A stretch of 26,151 bases of DNA from HRBIN12 sp964447335 (GCA_964447335.1 CAYUSA010000041.1:1-26151), one strand, 5' to 3'; positions 8,107 through 15,055 are shown, counted from the stretch's first letter. Notes: generated by a model from the sequence alone, not told the origin. A program made the numbers and translations.

Positions 8107-8442
8107 ATGCAGCACAAGTGGATCGGGCTCGGCACTGCCGAGTTCGCCGAAGAGCAGGCCGAGTGGGCCTCGCTGAACGGGGCGACTGAGGCCCCGCTCA
8201 CGCTGCGTGTCGCCCAGGTCATGTGCGTGACCTGCGATCAACCGTACCTCGATGCGGGCCCGGATTGCGCCGGGACGCGCGGGAGCCCTGATCATCACTG
8301 GGTGTTGCTCATGACCCTGGCGACTCGATGGTGTCGGTGCCCTCGGCCACCTTCTCGTTGTGACGCTGAAGCAGGGCCTTTGTCCGGGTCACGAGCTCGT
8401 GGGAATCGAACGGCTTCACGTAGTCGTCCACGCCGGCGGTGA
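8107..8442 (+). CDS. Small protein with a Cys/His cluster, possible zinc ribbon
   Basis: The frame runs 111 codons. The N-terminal ~67 residues look genuine, with an acidic helix (EFAEEQAEWASLNG) and a metal-site pattern (C40-x2-C43, C54, H63, H64). The ATG follows GAGGGG with a 6-nt spacer. From ~8309 onward the frame runs antisense to the EAL/receiver remnant and turns Arg/Pro-rich. The original 3' end has therefore probably been lost at a recombination junction and the tail is read-through. Function unknown. Confidence 0.4.
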   Translation: MQHKWIGLGTAEFAEEQAEWASLNGATEAPLTLRVAQVMCVTCDQPYLDAGPDCAGTRGSPDHHWVLLMTLATRWCRCPRPPSRCDAEAGPLSGSRARGNRTASRSRPRRR

Positions 8443-8780
8443 GGCCGAGGACCCTGTCGGTCGAGAGCGCTGTGGTGGTCAAGCCAGGTGAGGGGGGCGC
8501 GAACAGGTACCCCTGCCCGAGGGTGCAGCACATCGCGCGGAGCGCTTCGACTTGGGTCTCCCGTTCGATCCCGACCGCTATCGCGGTGATCCCGCAGGCC
8601 TGTGCGAGGTCCACGGTTGCCGCCACGAGGGCTGCGCGCTCACCACCTCCATCGGCCCGGTCGACGAAGGACCTGGGCAGCTTCAGGAAATCGAGGGGCA
8701 AGCCTTGGACGCCGTCGAGCGATGCGTAGCCCGTGCCGAAGTTGTCCAGGGCGAGTCGGATGCCGAGATAACACCGCAGG
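8309..8780 (-). pseudogene. EAL-domain fragment joined to a receiver-domain tail
   Basis: The reading frame starts abruptly at the 3' end of the tRNA-Arg and shows the second half of an EAL (c-di-GMP phosphodiesterase-like) domain: LALDNFGTGYASLD, PLDFLKLPRSFVDRA, GITAIAVGIERETQ, LGQGYLFAPP. It then passes directly into the end of a response-regulator receiver domain (GLTAGVDDYVKPFDSHELVTRTKALLQRH). Key EAL residues are changed: DDFG is LDNF, KxDRSF is KLPRSF, and the AEGVE glutamate is Gly/Val. The receiver motif DDYVxKPF lacks one residue. The natural order is receiver before EAL, so this is a rearranged, decayed remnant without catalytic capacity. Confidence 0.75.
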
Positions 8781-8856
8781 TGGTGCCCCCGGCAGGAATC
8801 GAACCTGCGACACACGGTTTAGGAAACCGTTGCTCTATCCACTGAGCTACGAGGGC
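8781..8856 (-). tRNA. tRNA-Arg(CCU)
   Basis: A complete 76-nt cloverleaf on the minus strand. The acceptor GCCCTCG pairs with CGGGGGC (one G-T wobble) and the discriminator A is followed by an encoded CCA. D-arm GCTC/GAGC, anticodon stem ACGGT/ACCGT with loop TTCCTAA (anticodon CCT), and T-arm GCAGG/CCTGC with TTCGATT all pair. It decodes the rare codon AGG. Such minor arginine tRNAs are frequent integration sites, and foreign-looking DNA begins right at its 3' end. Confidence 0.97.
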
Positions 8857-9121
8857 CGAGGGCCGGGGGCGGCCGAGGGCAGAAACCTGGAAGAAAACCC
8901 TCCTCACCAGCAGCATCCAGCACCCGAGTCTAGCCAGCGAGGGTCGTCGGCGCCGAATCGGTGCGGTCGAGCGTGGTTGGACCATGTCCTCGATCCAGGA
9001 TCAGCATCCGGTCAAGGAGTTCAGCCCGAACCGTTCTCACCCATCGCTCAGCGAAGGCATGGCAGAAACCGGTCCCTCCGACCGCGGATCGAGCGGCGGA
9101 TGCGACCCTGTCGGAGTTCGA

Positions 9122-9478
9122 TCAGCCCTTCGTGGCGTACCTCTCTGCGCCCGAGAACTCGACCGACATCACGGCCTCGTCGCCGACGACCCAGGCGTCG
9201 TGGCCGGGCTGAACTTCGTACGCCTCCCCGGGACCGATCTCCGCCTCGCCGCCGTCGTCGGTCACCACGTGCAGCCTGCCCGACAGGATGTATCCCACGT
9301 GGTGGGCCTGGCACGAGTCCGTCTTGGCGATCGGCTTGACGCTCTCTGACCATCGCCAGCCTGGCTCGAAGGTGTACCGGCCGATGGTGGTCTCCCCGAT
9401 CTTCACCACCTGGACCTGTCCGTGGTCGAAGGTCCTGGTCTCGTCCGGGCTTTCCAAGCCCCTGTTCGTCACACCCAT
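9122..9478 (-). CDS. Small cupin-domain protein
   Basis: 118 aa from the ATG at 9478, behind AAGGGAG. It holds one cupin barrel: EPGWRWSESVKPIAKTDSCQAHHVGYILSG carries the first conserved motif, and PGEAYEVQPGHDAWVVGDE the second with Pro, Gly and His in place. The size fits single-domain cupins that bind a metal and a small ligand. No catalytic partner is next to it, so the ligand cannot be named. A tRNA-Arg-like fragment lies ~90 bp upstream. Confidence 0.8.
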   Translation of the reverse strand: MGVTNRGLESPDETRTFDHGQVQVVKIGETTIGRYTFEPGWRWSESVKPIAKTDSCQAHHVGYILSGRLHVVTDDGGEAEIGPGEAYEVQPGHDAWVVGDEAVMSVEFSGAERYATKG

Positions 9479-9568
9479 CTCGACTCCCTTCTTCCGAGTC
9501 CACGACCCTAGCTCAGATCGGTCGATCCGAACAGTCGTTGTGAGGTCATCGTCGAGGGTCCTTCCCGA

Positions 9569-9624
9569 GTGCCCCCGGCAACGCGCGAACCCGCGACGCA
9601 CGGTGTAGGGAACCGCTGCCCGAT
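9569..9624 (-). other. Degenerate tRNA-Arg(CCU) 3' fragment (remnant 1)
   Basis: Aligned to the intact tRNA-Arg, TGCCCCCGGCA, CGAACC, GCGAC, CACGGT and TAGG-AACCG match with scattered changes, covering the acceptor 3' side, T-arm, anticodon arm and part of the D-arm. The T-stem no longer pairs and the 5' acceptor half is missing. Not a functional tRNA. Confidence 0.7.
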
Positions 9625-9680
9625 GACGGTAAGGGCGTCAAGGTGTCGGTGCTAGGCGTTCCGGGATCGGCGAGATCCGT

Positions 9681-9709
9681 TTGACGCAGCCGGTTGTCAG
9701 TCATACTGT
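9681..9709 (+). promoter_or_regulatory. Consensus promoter of the toxin-antitoxin pair
   Basis: A -35 TTGACG (9681-9686) and -10 TACTGT (9704-9709) are separated by exactly 17 bp. The expected start of transcription falls at the ATG at 9717, so the mRNA is probably leaderless, which is common in actinobacteria. Confidence 0.75.
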
Positions 9710-9716
9710 GTATGAC
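9700..9716 (+). promoter_or_regulatory. Palindromic operator overlapping the -10
   Basis: GTCATAC-TGT-GTATGAC is a perfect 7-bp inverted repeat that covers the -10 box and ends one base before the antitoxin start codon. Its place fits a binding site for the RHH antitoxin encoded next. Binding there would block RNA polymerase. Confidence 0.75.
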
Positions 9717-9971
9717 ATGGCTACGAGGCGAACGACACGGGTCCTCACGGTGTCGGTTCCACCCGAGGCCGCGGAGGCCTTCGAGCGGCTCGCTGAGCGC
9801 GAGGGTAGGAACCGGAGCGAGCTCTTCAGGGAGATGCTCGGTGTCTATCGCGCATACGTCGAGACCCGGACCTTCGAGTCGCTGCAACGGTACGGGGCTG
9901 CGCAGGCATCACGTCGCGGCATCCAGACGGAGAAGGACGTCGAACGCCTGATCCGGGAAGCGCGTGCGTGA
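9717..9971 (+). CDS. Ribbon-helix-helix antitoxin
   Basis: 84 aa from the ATG at 9717. The N-terminal ~45 residues form an RHH DNA-binding fold: beta strand TRVLTVSVP, helix PEAAEAFERLAEREG, then NRSELFREMLGVYR. The C-terminal part (SLQRYGAAQASRRG, EKDVERLIREAR) should wrap the toxin and neutralise it. It overlaps the PIN toxin gene by 4 bp. The palindrome over its promoter suggests it represses its own operon, more strongly in complex with the toxin. Family assignment is secure from motif and context; the exact subfamily is not. Confidence 0.88.
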   Translation: MATRRTTRVLTVSVPPEAAEAFERLAEREGRNRSELFREMLGVYRAYVETRTFESLQRYGAAQASRRGIQTEKDVERLIREARA

Positions 9972-10387
9972 GGGTCGTCCTCGACACGAACATCCTGATC
10001 TCGGCGTTCGTCTTCCCAGGGGGCGCGCCCGAGTTCGTGTACCGGGCCGCCATCCAGCGTCGGATCGAGCTCGCCACCTCTCCCGTTCTGCTCGCCGAGT
10101 TCGGTCGTGTGCTCTCAGGTGAGTTCGGGTGGGACCCCGCGATGGCCGAGGAGGCCGTCCGACAGATCGCACGGATCGGAGCGATCGTTCGTCCGACGCG
10201 ACACCTCTCCGTGATCGAGGCCGACCCCGATGACGACCGCGTGCTAGAGGCCGCGGTGACCGGTGAAGCCGACACGATCGTTTCAGGAGATCGGCACCTG
10301 ATCCGCCTCGCGCGGTGGGAAGGGATCCGGGTCCTGAAGGCACCCGTTCTGCTCTCTGAGCTTGGCATCGAACGGTCCGGCGTGTAG
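9968..10387 (+). CDS. PIN-domain toxin (putative ribonuclease)
   Basis: 139 aa from the GTG at 9968, overlapping the antitoxin stop by 4 bp (GTGA). It is a PIN-domain nuclease, predicted to cleave RNA with Mg2+ or Mn2+. The acidic residues are present: D6 in VLDTN, E44 in LLAEF, D90 in DPDDDRVLEAA, and D102/D108 in EADTIVSGD. The GGAPEFVYRAA and GDRHLIRLARWEGIRVL blocks match the toxin subfamily COG1569 rather than classical VapC. Together with the upstream RHH protein it forms a type II toxin-antitoxin module, in an accessory stretch bounded by tRNA remnants. Confidence 0.9.
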   Translation: MRVVLDTNILISAFVFPGGAPEFVYRAAIQRRIELATSPVLLAEFGRVLSGEFGWDPAMAEEAVRQIARIGAIVRPTRHLSVIEADPDDDRVLEAAVTGEADTIVSGDRHLIRLARWEGIRVLKAPVLLSELGIERSGV

Positions 10388-10416
10388 GCACCGCAGTGGC
10401 TGACGGCGCGCCCGTC

Positions 10417-11760
10417 CTAGCCGAGCGGGCTCGACCGCGGTCCGGTGGCCGCGTGGTGCAGCGCCTCGAGCGCGGTGACGCGTCCGACGTGGGTGAGCCC
10501 GTAGCGCCGGTCACGCCAGTCGCCACCCATCGAGAGCAGGTTGAGGGCCCGGAGCAGGTTGGTGGTCTCGTGCATCGAGAGGGAGATCGAACGGCTATCG
10601 GCCGGCTCTCCGGTGCCGGTGTCCCGCCAGCTCTCCTCGCCGATGACTTCGGCGACGTGGGTGTTCAGCTCGGCATAGCCGAGGGAGTCGACGGCCGCGA
10701 GGGATGCCAGGGCGACCTCCCCCGTCGCCCTGCCGAAGGGATGGTCGGGCAGGATCGCGTGGGCTGCCGCACGCCACAGGGCCTCGGCATGACCCAGCAC
10801 CGACCGGCCCTTCGTGGTCAGCGTCAGATCCCTGCCCGACCGCCGTGTGAGGCCCTGGCGGTGGGCGAGCCGGCGGGTCTGTCGCAGGTCGTACAGGTCG
10901 TCCTCCCCACGGGGCGGGCCGTGGAGGTCCACGTCCCACCACCCGAAGCGGGTGGCCGCTTCTTGCACGAACGCACGGTTGAGGTTCCCGGTCTTGGTGA
11001 GGGTCTGACCGCCGGCGAGTTGCTCCAGCAGCCAGCGCAACGGCGGAAGCGGATCTTCGAGCCCGGCAGGCAGCTGGGCTGGCACCCGGAGCCGATCCCC
11101 GATGCGGTCGATGATCCGACGGCGCGCCTCGCTCCTGCGCCCCTCCAACCACGCTTGCAGTCGCTCCGCCTCCACGACCTCTAGGAACGTGCGCCCGCCG
11201 AGCTCGACACGCGGGGTGGTCACGTGGGCGCGGACGAGCTCCCGCTGGCGAGCCTTCCATCCCCGGGCGCCGGGCGCCAGGTCGCCGGCTGCGATGGCGA
11301 GCTCCAGGAGCTTCGCGGTCGATGACAGCGCTCGGCTCTCCTCCCATCCCATGACCGAGCCCCAGGCGAGCTCGGGCAGGTCGGGCGGCGAGATCCCGGA
11401 CGCGGCTTCGGCCGTGAGGAAGGCCTTCTTGCCTTCCCCGTTGCTTCGTTCGCACGCGTCGAGCACCTCAGCCGTCGTCGTCGATCGGCAGACCGCCGCG
11501 TACCGAGGGAGCCCGAGGAGGTCGAGCGCCCGCGCCAGGGCGGCGACCACGCGGCGGTGGTGGGCCGGCTCGGTCAGCCATTTCATCGGCAGCTCGTACC
11601 AGAGGAACCGCTGGAGCCCTTCCTGGGTGAGCAGGCCGAGCCCCTCACCGCCGGTCATCCACTCCAGGGCCGCCTCGGCGTCGCGAGCCGCGTCGGGGTC
11701 AGCGGCCGCCATCTCGAAGATCACCGCTTCGATCACAGGGTCGTCGTCGGACACGGCCAC
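10417..11760 (-). CDS. Conserved-looking protein of unknown function with winged-helix-like C-terminus
   Basis: 447 aa from a GTG at 11760 (GTG at 11754 also possible); no clear ribosome-binding site precedes either. It is soluble and helical. The middle has LTKTGNLNRAFVQEAATRFGWW, and the following DLYDLRQTRRLAHRQGLTRRSGRDLTLTTKGRSVL reads like a winged-helix unit (helices then a beta wing ending in TTKGR). Near the C-terminus MHETTNLLRALNLLSMGGDW leads into a second wing-like pattern (RYGLTHVGRVTALEAL). I believe related proteins occur widely in actinobacteria but cannot name a function. Single gene; a regulator or defence-associated role is only a guess. Confidence 0.75.
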   Translation of the reverse strand: MAVSDDDPVIEAVIFEMAAADPDAARDAEAALEWMTGGEGLGLLTQEGLQRFLWYELPMKWLTEPAHHRRVVAALARALDLLGLPRYAAVCRSTTTAEVLDACERSNGEGKKAFLTAEAASGISPPDLPELAWGSVMGWEESRALSSTAKLLELAIAAGDLAPGARGWKARQRELVRAHVTTPRVELGGRTFLEVVEAERLQAWLEGRRSEARRRIIDRIGDRLRVPAQLPAGLEDPLPPLRWLLEQLAGGQTLTKTGNLNRAFVQEAATRFGWWDVDLHGPPRGEDDLYDLRQTRRLAHRQGLTRRSGRDLTLTTKGRSVLGHAEALWRAAAHAILPDHPFGRATGEVALASLAAVDSLGYAELNTHVAEVIGEESWRDTGTGEPADSRSISLSMHETTNLLRALNLLSMGGDWRDRRYGLTHVGRVTALEALHHAATGPRSSPLG

Positions 11761-11811
11761 CAGTCTGGCGGATGGATGATCGATCGACCGGGGGCGCGAG
11801 GATCCACCACG

Positions 11812-12513
11812 TCACCGCGGAGTTGCCCGGTCGGGCTCTCGCCAGCGGATGAGCAGCTCCTCCACCTCGGTCTGCACGCGCGCCCGGGCAGCGTCCCGCC
11901 CCCAGCCGGCCATCAGGTGCTCGTCGTAGCGGGTATGCCGGTGACGGACGTGCGCGCGGACCGCGAGATCGACGGCCTCGTCGGCGAGCGCGCTCGCCGC
12001 CGCCGTACGACCCACGCGCCCGCTGTACCTCTCGCAGGCGCGCTGCGCGATCTCGACGTCGGCGCCATCGGGGCAGCCGGGGTACCGAATCCGGATCGCA
12101 CGGGCGAAGTCCTCGACGTGGCGGAGGTCCGCGCGGGCGCGGGCCTCGCCGGCACGCAGCCGCCGCGCCTCGCGCCGGGCGGAGTCGGAGAGGCACTCCT
12201 CCTCGGCGCGCCGCAGGGCCGGCTCGTCGACCAGGATGCCCTGTCGCTCGTAGCGCCCACGGGTTCGGCTCCAGCGCACGACCACGGCGCTGAGTCCGGA
12301 GTGCTTCGTGGCCCGACGCGTGAGCGCTGCGTCGCCGCGAGGGAGGAACACCAGGTGGTCGAGGTCGGCGCAGGCCAGGCACCACGCGGTCTTCTGGTGG
12401 AGCCGGATGAGGCTGCCGGGCGGCAGCCTCTCGCCGCATCCGTCACAGACGGACTCGCGCCTGGTCCAGAAGGCCAGGATCCGCCGATCGTTCTCCTGTC
12501 GAGCCTGCTTCAT
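11812..12513 (-). CDS. DUF2293-domain protein with N-terminal zinc finger
   Basis: 233 aa from the ATG at 12513; GGAG lies 12 nt upstream, slightly far. The N-terminus has a four-Cys site (C23-x2-C26, C45-x2-C48), likely zinc-binding. The C-terminal ~85 residues match DUF2293: IRIRYPGCPDGADVEIAQ, SGRVGRTAAASALADEAV and AHVRHRHTRYDEHL, with the conserved HVRHRHTRY run. The biochemical role of the family is unknown. A tRNA-Arg-like remnant ends 30 bp upstream of the start. Confidence 0.8.
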   Translation of the reverse strand: MKQARQENDRRILAFWTRRESVCDGCGERLPPGSLIRLHQKTAWCLACADLDHLVFLPRGDAALTRRATKHSGLSAVVVRWSRTRGRYERQGILVDEPALRRAEEECLSDSARREARRLRAGEARARADLRHVEDFARAIRIRYPGCPDGADVEIAQRACERYSGRVGRTAAASALADEAVDLAVRAHVRHRHTRYDEHLMAGWGRDAARARVQTEVEELLIRWREPDRATPR

Positions 12514-12542
12514 GCGAGTGCCCGCTCCTGCGTGGTCATCTC

Positions 12543-12592
12543 GGTGCCCTCGGCAGAGATCGAACCCCGACACGCGGTTCAGGACACGTTCG
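12543..12592 (-). other. Degenerate tRNA-Arg(CCU) 3' fragment (remnant 2)
   Basis: GGTGCCCTCGGCAG, ATCGAACC, CGACACGCGGTTCAGGA and CGTT align to the acceptor 3' side, T-arm and anticodon arm of the intact tRNA-Arg. The T-stem is broken and everything 5' of the anticodon stem is missing. It overlaps the 3' end of the small gene at 12579-12782. Confidence 0.65.
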
Positions 12593-12782
12593 GAGGTGGG
12601 TCCCTTGGCCTGCTCTTCGGGGTCTCATGACGAGGGAGGGCTCCGGCGCGGTGGGCGAAGGCGATCGCTTCTTCGAGCCACTGCAGGCGCTGCATCGGGG
12701 TCGTCGAGGAAGCGCGAGCGAGTTGCTCGCGGCGGTGAGCTTCCCAGCCGTCGCTGTGCGCGGGGTCGATGCCGGCCATCAT
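12579..12782 (-). CDS. Small partner protein of the nucleotidyltransferase
   Basis: 67 aa from the ATG at 12782, whose ATGA overlaps the stop of the nucleotidyltransferase gene; AGGAAGGA sits just upstream, so translation is coupled. The core HRREQLARASSTTPMQRLQWLEEAIAF looks like the short helical partners often found beside AbiEii-like nucleotidyltransferases. The Pro-rich end (SRPRDPPPNVS) runs into the tRNA remnant and may be altered by it. Probable second member of a two-gene module; which partner would be toxic is unknown. Confidence 0.65.
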   Translation of the reverse strand: MMAGIDPAHSDGWEAHRREQLARASSTTPMQRLQWLEEAIAFAHRAGALPRHETPKSRPRDPPPNVS

Positions 12783-13282
12783 CGTCCTTCCTGTTCGTGA
12801 GCCAGGATCCCTTCCAGGGCTTGGATATCGTCGAGGTCCAAGGGCCGGGCTGCGATCGTCTTGAGCCGGATGAGGTCGGGGATGGATGCGATCCGAGCAG
12901 GCGTTCCCGCGAGATCGACCACCTCGGAGTGCGCCCACAGGTCCTCGAAGTCGATCGGGTTGGCGACGAACAGGTCGACGGACCGCAGCGGGTCGTTCTC
13001 GTCCCACATCGAGAAGACCGTCATCCCTTGCTGTTCGATCCACCTTTGACGCGCCGAGGCATCCGCGAAGTCCCTCGCGTCGACGGGCGCTCGCGGTTGG
13101 AAACCGATCGCGGTCAACGCCTCTATCGCCGCCGCCGCCGGTTCGGCAGCGAGATCGACCGCAAGATCGAGATCGGCCGTCATCCGTGCGTGACCATGGA
13201 GCACGACCGCAACGCCTCCCACCGTGACGTACCGGACGCCCGCCGAGTTGAGGGCTGCGAAGATGGGCTCGAAGAGGGCCAT
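12779..13282 (-). CDS. AbiEii-like nucleotidyltransferase
   Basis: 167 aa from the ATG at 13282. It shows the pol-beta-type nucleotidyltransferase signature GGVAVVLHGHARMTADLDLAVD: the GG turn at 22-23 and catalytic Asp residues D37 and D39. A third acidic position lies in SVDLFVANP, followed by IASIPDLIRLK, typical of AbiEii/toxin-type NTases. The length fits small stand-alone members. A TATAGT at 13294-13289 would place the transcript start at the ATG (leaderless), though no -35 is evident. It is coupled by overlap to the small gene behind it. Possible toxin-antitoxin or phage-defence pair; the assignment rests on family only. Confidence 0.8.
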   Translation of the reverse strand: MALFEPIFAALNSAGVRYVTVGGVAVVLHGHARMTADLDLAVDLAAEPAAAAIEALTAIGFQPRAPVDARDFADASARQRWIEQQGMTVFSMWDENDPLRSVDLFVANPIDFEDLWAHSEVVDLAGTPARIASIPDLIRLKTIAARPLDLDDIQALEGILAHEQEGR

Positions 13283-13315
13283 CGCTCGACTATAGCTCCG
13301 GGTCCACGGCGGTCT

Positions 13316-13389
13316 TGGTGCCTCCGGCGGGAAGCGAACCTGCGACACGCGGTTCAGGAAACCGTTGCCCTGTCCACTGAGAGATCAGC
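13316..13389 (-). other. Degenerate tRNA-Arg(CCU) copy (remnant 3, longest)
   Basis: From the encoded CCA end through the T-arm (GCAGGTTCGCTTCCCGC, one mismatch), anticodon arm (CGGTTTCCTGAACCG, anticodon CCT) and D-arm (CTCAGTGGACAGGGC) it closely tracks the intact tRNA-Arg. The 5' acceptor strand is missing: the sequence there is the end of the NlpC/P60 gene. The acceptor 3' strand CGGAGGC has no partner, so it is non-functional. Confidence 0.8.
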
Positions 13390-14428
13390 CCGGCCGGGCG
13401 GCGCCGACGTATGCGTCCCGATCGATCGGCCGATATGCGACGCCCGTGCTCGGGTTCGAGGCGGCGATCATCTGACCGCCTCCGACGTAGAGCCCGACGT
13501 GATCGACCACCCCCGAGCCGAGTCGCCCGTAGCTGGAGAAGATCAGGTCCCCGGGCTGCAGGTCGCTTCGGTCGACGTGGGGCAACGACGTGTACTGCAG
13601 CGTGGAAGAGTGGGGAAGCGAGACCCCGGCGTGGGCCCATGCCCACATCGTGAGCCCGGAGCAGTCGAACCCGACGGCCGGGTCGGCGGCACCGAAGACG
13701 TACGGCGACCCGAGGACGGACCGTGCTGCGGCGATGACGGCATCGACGCTCCCGTTGACGACGGGGAGGGGCGTCGGTGCGGTCCCACCTGCCGAGGGGG
13801 CCTCATCCGCTGCCGCTTGCGCCGAGGCTGCCGCCTCTACAGCTGCACGCTCGGCGGCGAGTGCGTCCTGGTATCGCTCGCTCAGATCCTCGTAGATGGA
13901 GTGGACCTGGGCGATCTTCGATCCGATCGAGTCCCTCTTGCGCTCGATCGTCTCGACGACCGTCCGCCGGTCCTCGAGCGTGCGTGCGAGCTCGTCGGCG
14001 AGCCACCGCGCCTGCTGCCGGGCGTTCTCTGCCTCCAAGGCCAGCTCGGCGTTCGCCTGTGCAACGTGCCCAGCGAACTCGAGTCGGGCGGATAGATCGG
14101 CGAGTGACGATGCCTCGAAGATCGCCGACATCTCTGAGGGCAGCTCCTGGAACGCGATGGCGGCCGTTCGGTTGAGGGCGGCATCCGCGCGCTCCGCTTC
14201 CTCGCGCGCCCGTTCGATGTCGGCTCTCGTCTGCGACAACCGTTCTTCCACGTCTTCGAGTCGCAGCCGAGCGAGGTTGAACTCCTCGACGAGGACCGAG
14301 AGCTCACCGTTCAGCGTGTCGAGCCGGGCCTTCGCGTCCTCCACGTCCTGCTTGCTCGGGGCGGCTTCGGAGACGCCGGCTACGGTGCTGAGGGCAACCA
14401 GAAGGAGCAGCGCGATGCCCTTCGGCAT
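13385..14428 (-). CDS. NlpC/P60 peptidoglycan hydrolase with coiled-coil N-terminus
   Basis: 347 aa from the ATG at 14428 (GTGs at 14461/14458 and a TTG at 14482 are alternatives; none has a clear ribosome-binding site). A signal peptide (PKGIALLLLVALSTVAGVSEA) is followed by ~190 residues of coiled coil (LNGELSVLVEEF, IERAREEAERADAAL). After a flexible linker comes the NlpC/P60 domain: catalytic Cys in GFDCSGL (C256) and His in DHVGLYVG (H310), with Asn in ASNPSTG (N325) as the third polar residue. The layout matches actinobacterial RipA/PcsB-type secreted cell-wall hydrolases, which cleave peptide stems. Its stop codon lies inside the tRNA-Arg remnant, so recombination may have trimmed the 3' end. 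Confidence 0.9.
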   Translation of the reverse strand: MPKGIALLLLVALSTVAGVSEAAPSKQDVEDAKARLDTLNGELSVLVEEFNLARLRLEDVEERLSQTRADIERAREEAERADAALNRTAAIAFQELPSEMSAIFEASSLADLSARLEFAGHVAQANAELALEAENARQQARWLADELARTLEDRRTVVETIERKRDSIGSKIAQVHSIYEDLSERYQDALAAERAAVEAAASAQAAADEAPSAGGTAPTPLPVVNGSVDAVIAAARSVLGSPYVFGAADPAVGFDCSGLTMWAWAHAGVSLPHSSTLQYTSLPHVDRSDLQPGDLIFSSYGRLGSGVVDHVGLYVGGGQMIAASNPSTGVAYRPIDRDAYVGAARPG

Positions 14429-14586
14429 GATGCCGCGACGAAGAGACGCGGATCTCACCACAGGTTCGCCAGGATCAGACAAGGGTTCATGGGCTCACGG
14501 TCTCGACGTCGTTCAAGCGGGCCTCTCAACTGCGAAGACTGCCCGATACTTCACGTCATCGTGCGTCTTCAGATCTCCCGCCTGGC

Positions 14587-14898
14587 TCATCGGGAAAGGA
14601 TGATCGCGCCCGCGACCCCGAGGAGCACCGCCATCGGGTAGCCGGCGACCAGATCCATGGCGCCCTGAGAGGCGAACCCCCAGAGCCCGATGTGCGAGAG
14701 CCAGTGGCTCGCCCCAACGACGATGCCGAGTCCCACGAGTCCCCAACCGGTCACTCTCCGGAACCGATAGGCGCGGAGCGTGATCTGCTTCCGCTCCTTC
14801 GCTCGCTGCTGGGCTGCCTGCGTCTCCCGGGCTTGCGCCTCCCGGTGCTTGTTCCGGGACCGCGACGGCCCTTTCCTGCGGCGAACCATGCGCGACAT
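14587..14898 (-). CDS. Small membrane protein with basic N-terminus
   Basis: 103 aa; ATGs at 14898 and 14889 both lie close behind AGGAGAGG. The first ~45 residues are very basic and Gln-rich (RRRKGPSRSRNKHREAQ). Two membrane helices follow (GWGLVGLGIVVGASHWLSHIG; LVAGYPMAVLLGVAGAIIL) with His residues between them (SHWLSH). No family recognised. It is the first full gene downstream of one of the shared direct-repeat promoters, which suggests it belongs to the metal-stress regulon. Confidence 0.7.
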   Translation of the reverse strand: MSRMVRRRKGPSRSRNKHREAQARETQAAQQRAKERKQITLRAYRFRRVTGWGLVGLGIVVGASHWLSHIGLWGFASQGAMDLVAGYPMAVLLGVAGAIILSR

Positions 14899-14925
14899 CC
14901 TCTCCTCGCTTGCTCGCGGCCTCTG

Positions 14926-14982
14926 TCACGACAGGATCATCCAGAGGACCCCCCATCCACCGTCGTGCCGGCGGTGGGGCAT
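14926..14982 (-). CDS. Possible 18-aa leader peptide
   Basis: An ATG at 14982 sits 5 nt behind a perfect GAGGAGGA motif and encodes MPHRRHDGGWGVLWMILS before a TGA. The GGWGVLWMIL run looks like the start of a small membrane protein, so this may be a truncated gene or a leader peptide for the downstream gene at 14898. The strong ribosome-binding site is the main support. Confidence 0.4.
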   Translation of the reverse strand: MPHRRHDGGWGVLWMILS

Positions 14983-15007
14983 CGTATCCTCCTCAGCTCC
15001 ACATCAC

Positions 15008-15055
15008 GCCGTCGGACCCGGAGCCCATCGTGCCGTCGGACCCGGAGCCACGCTA
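15008..15055. repeat. 24-bp tandem repeat in the leader
   Basis: GCCGTCGGACCCGGAGCC occurs at 15008-15025 and again at 15032-15049, a 24-bp period with about 1.8 copies. It lies in the predicted 5' leader between the promoter at 15050-15082 and the small genes. Confidence 0.7.

Noticed and set aside
8683..8985. Minus-strand frame with VAQWIEQRFPKPCVAGSIPAGGT
   Set aside because: It is a translation of the tRNA-Arg gene itself, not a protein. The similar peptide near 13316-13389 has the same origin and helped reveal remnant 3.
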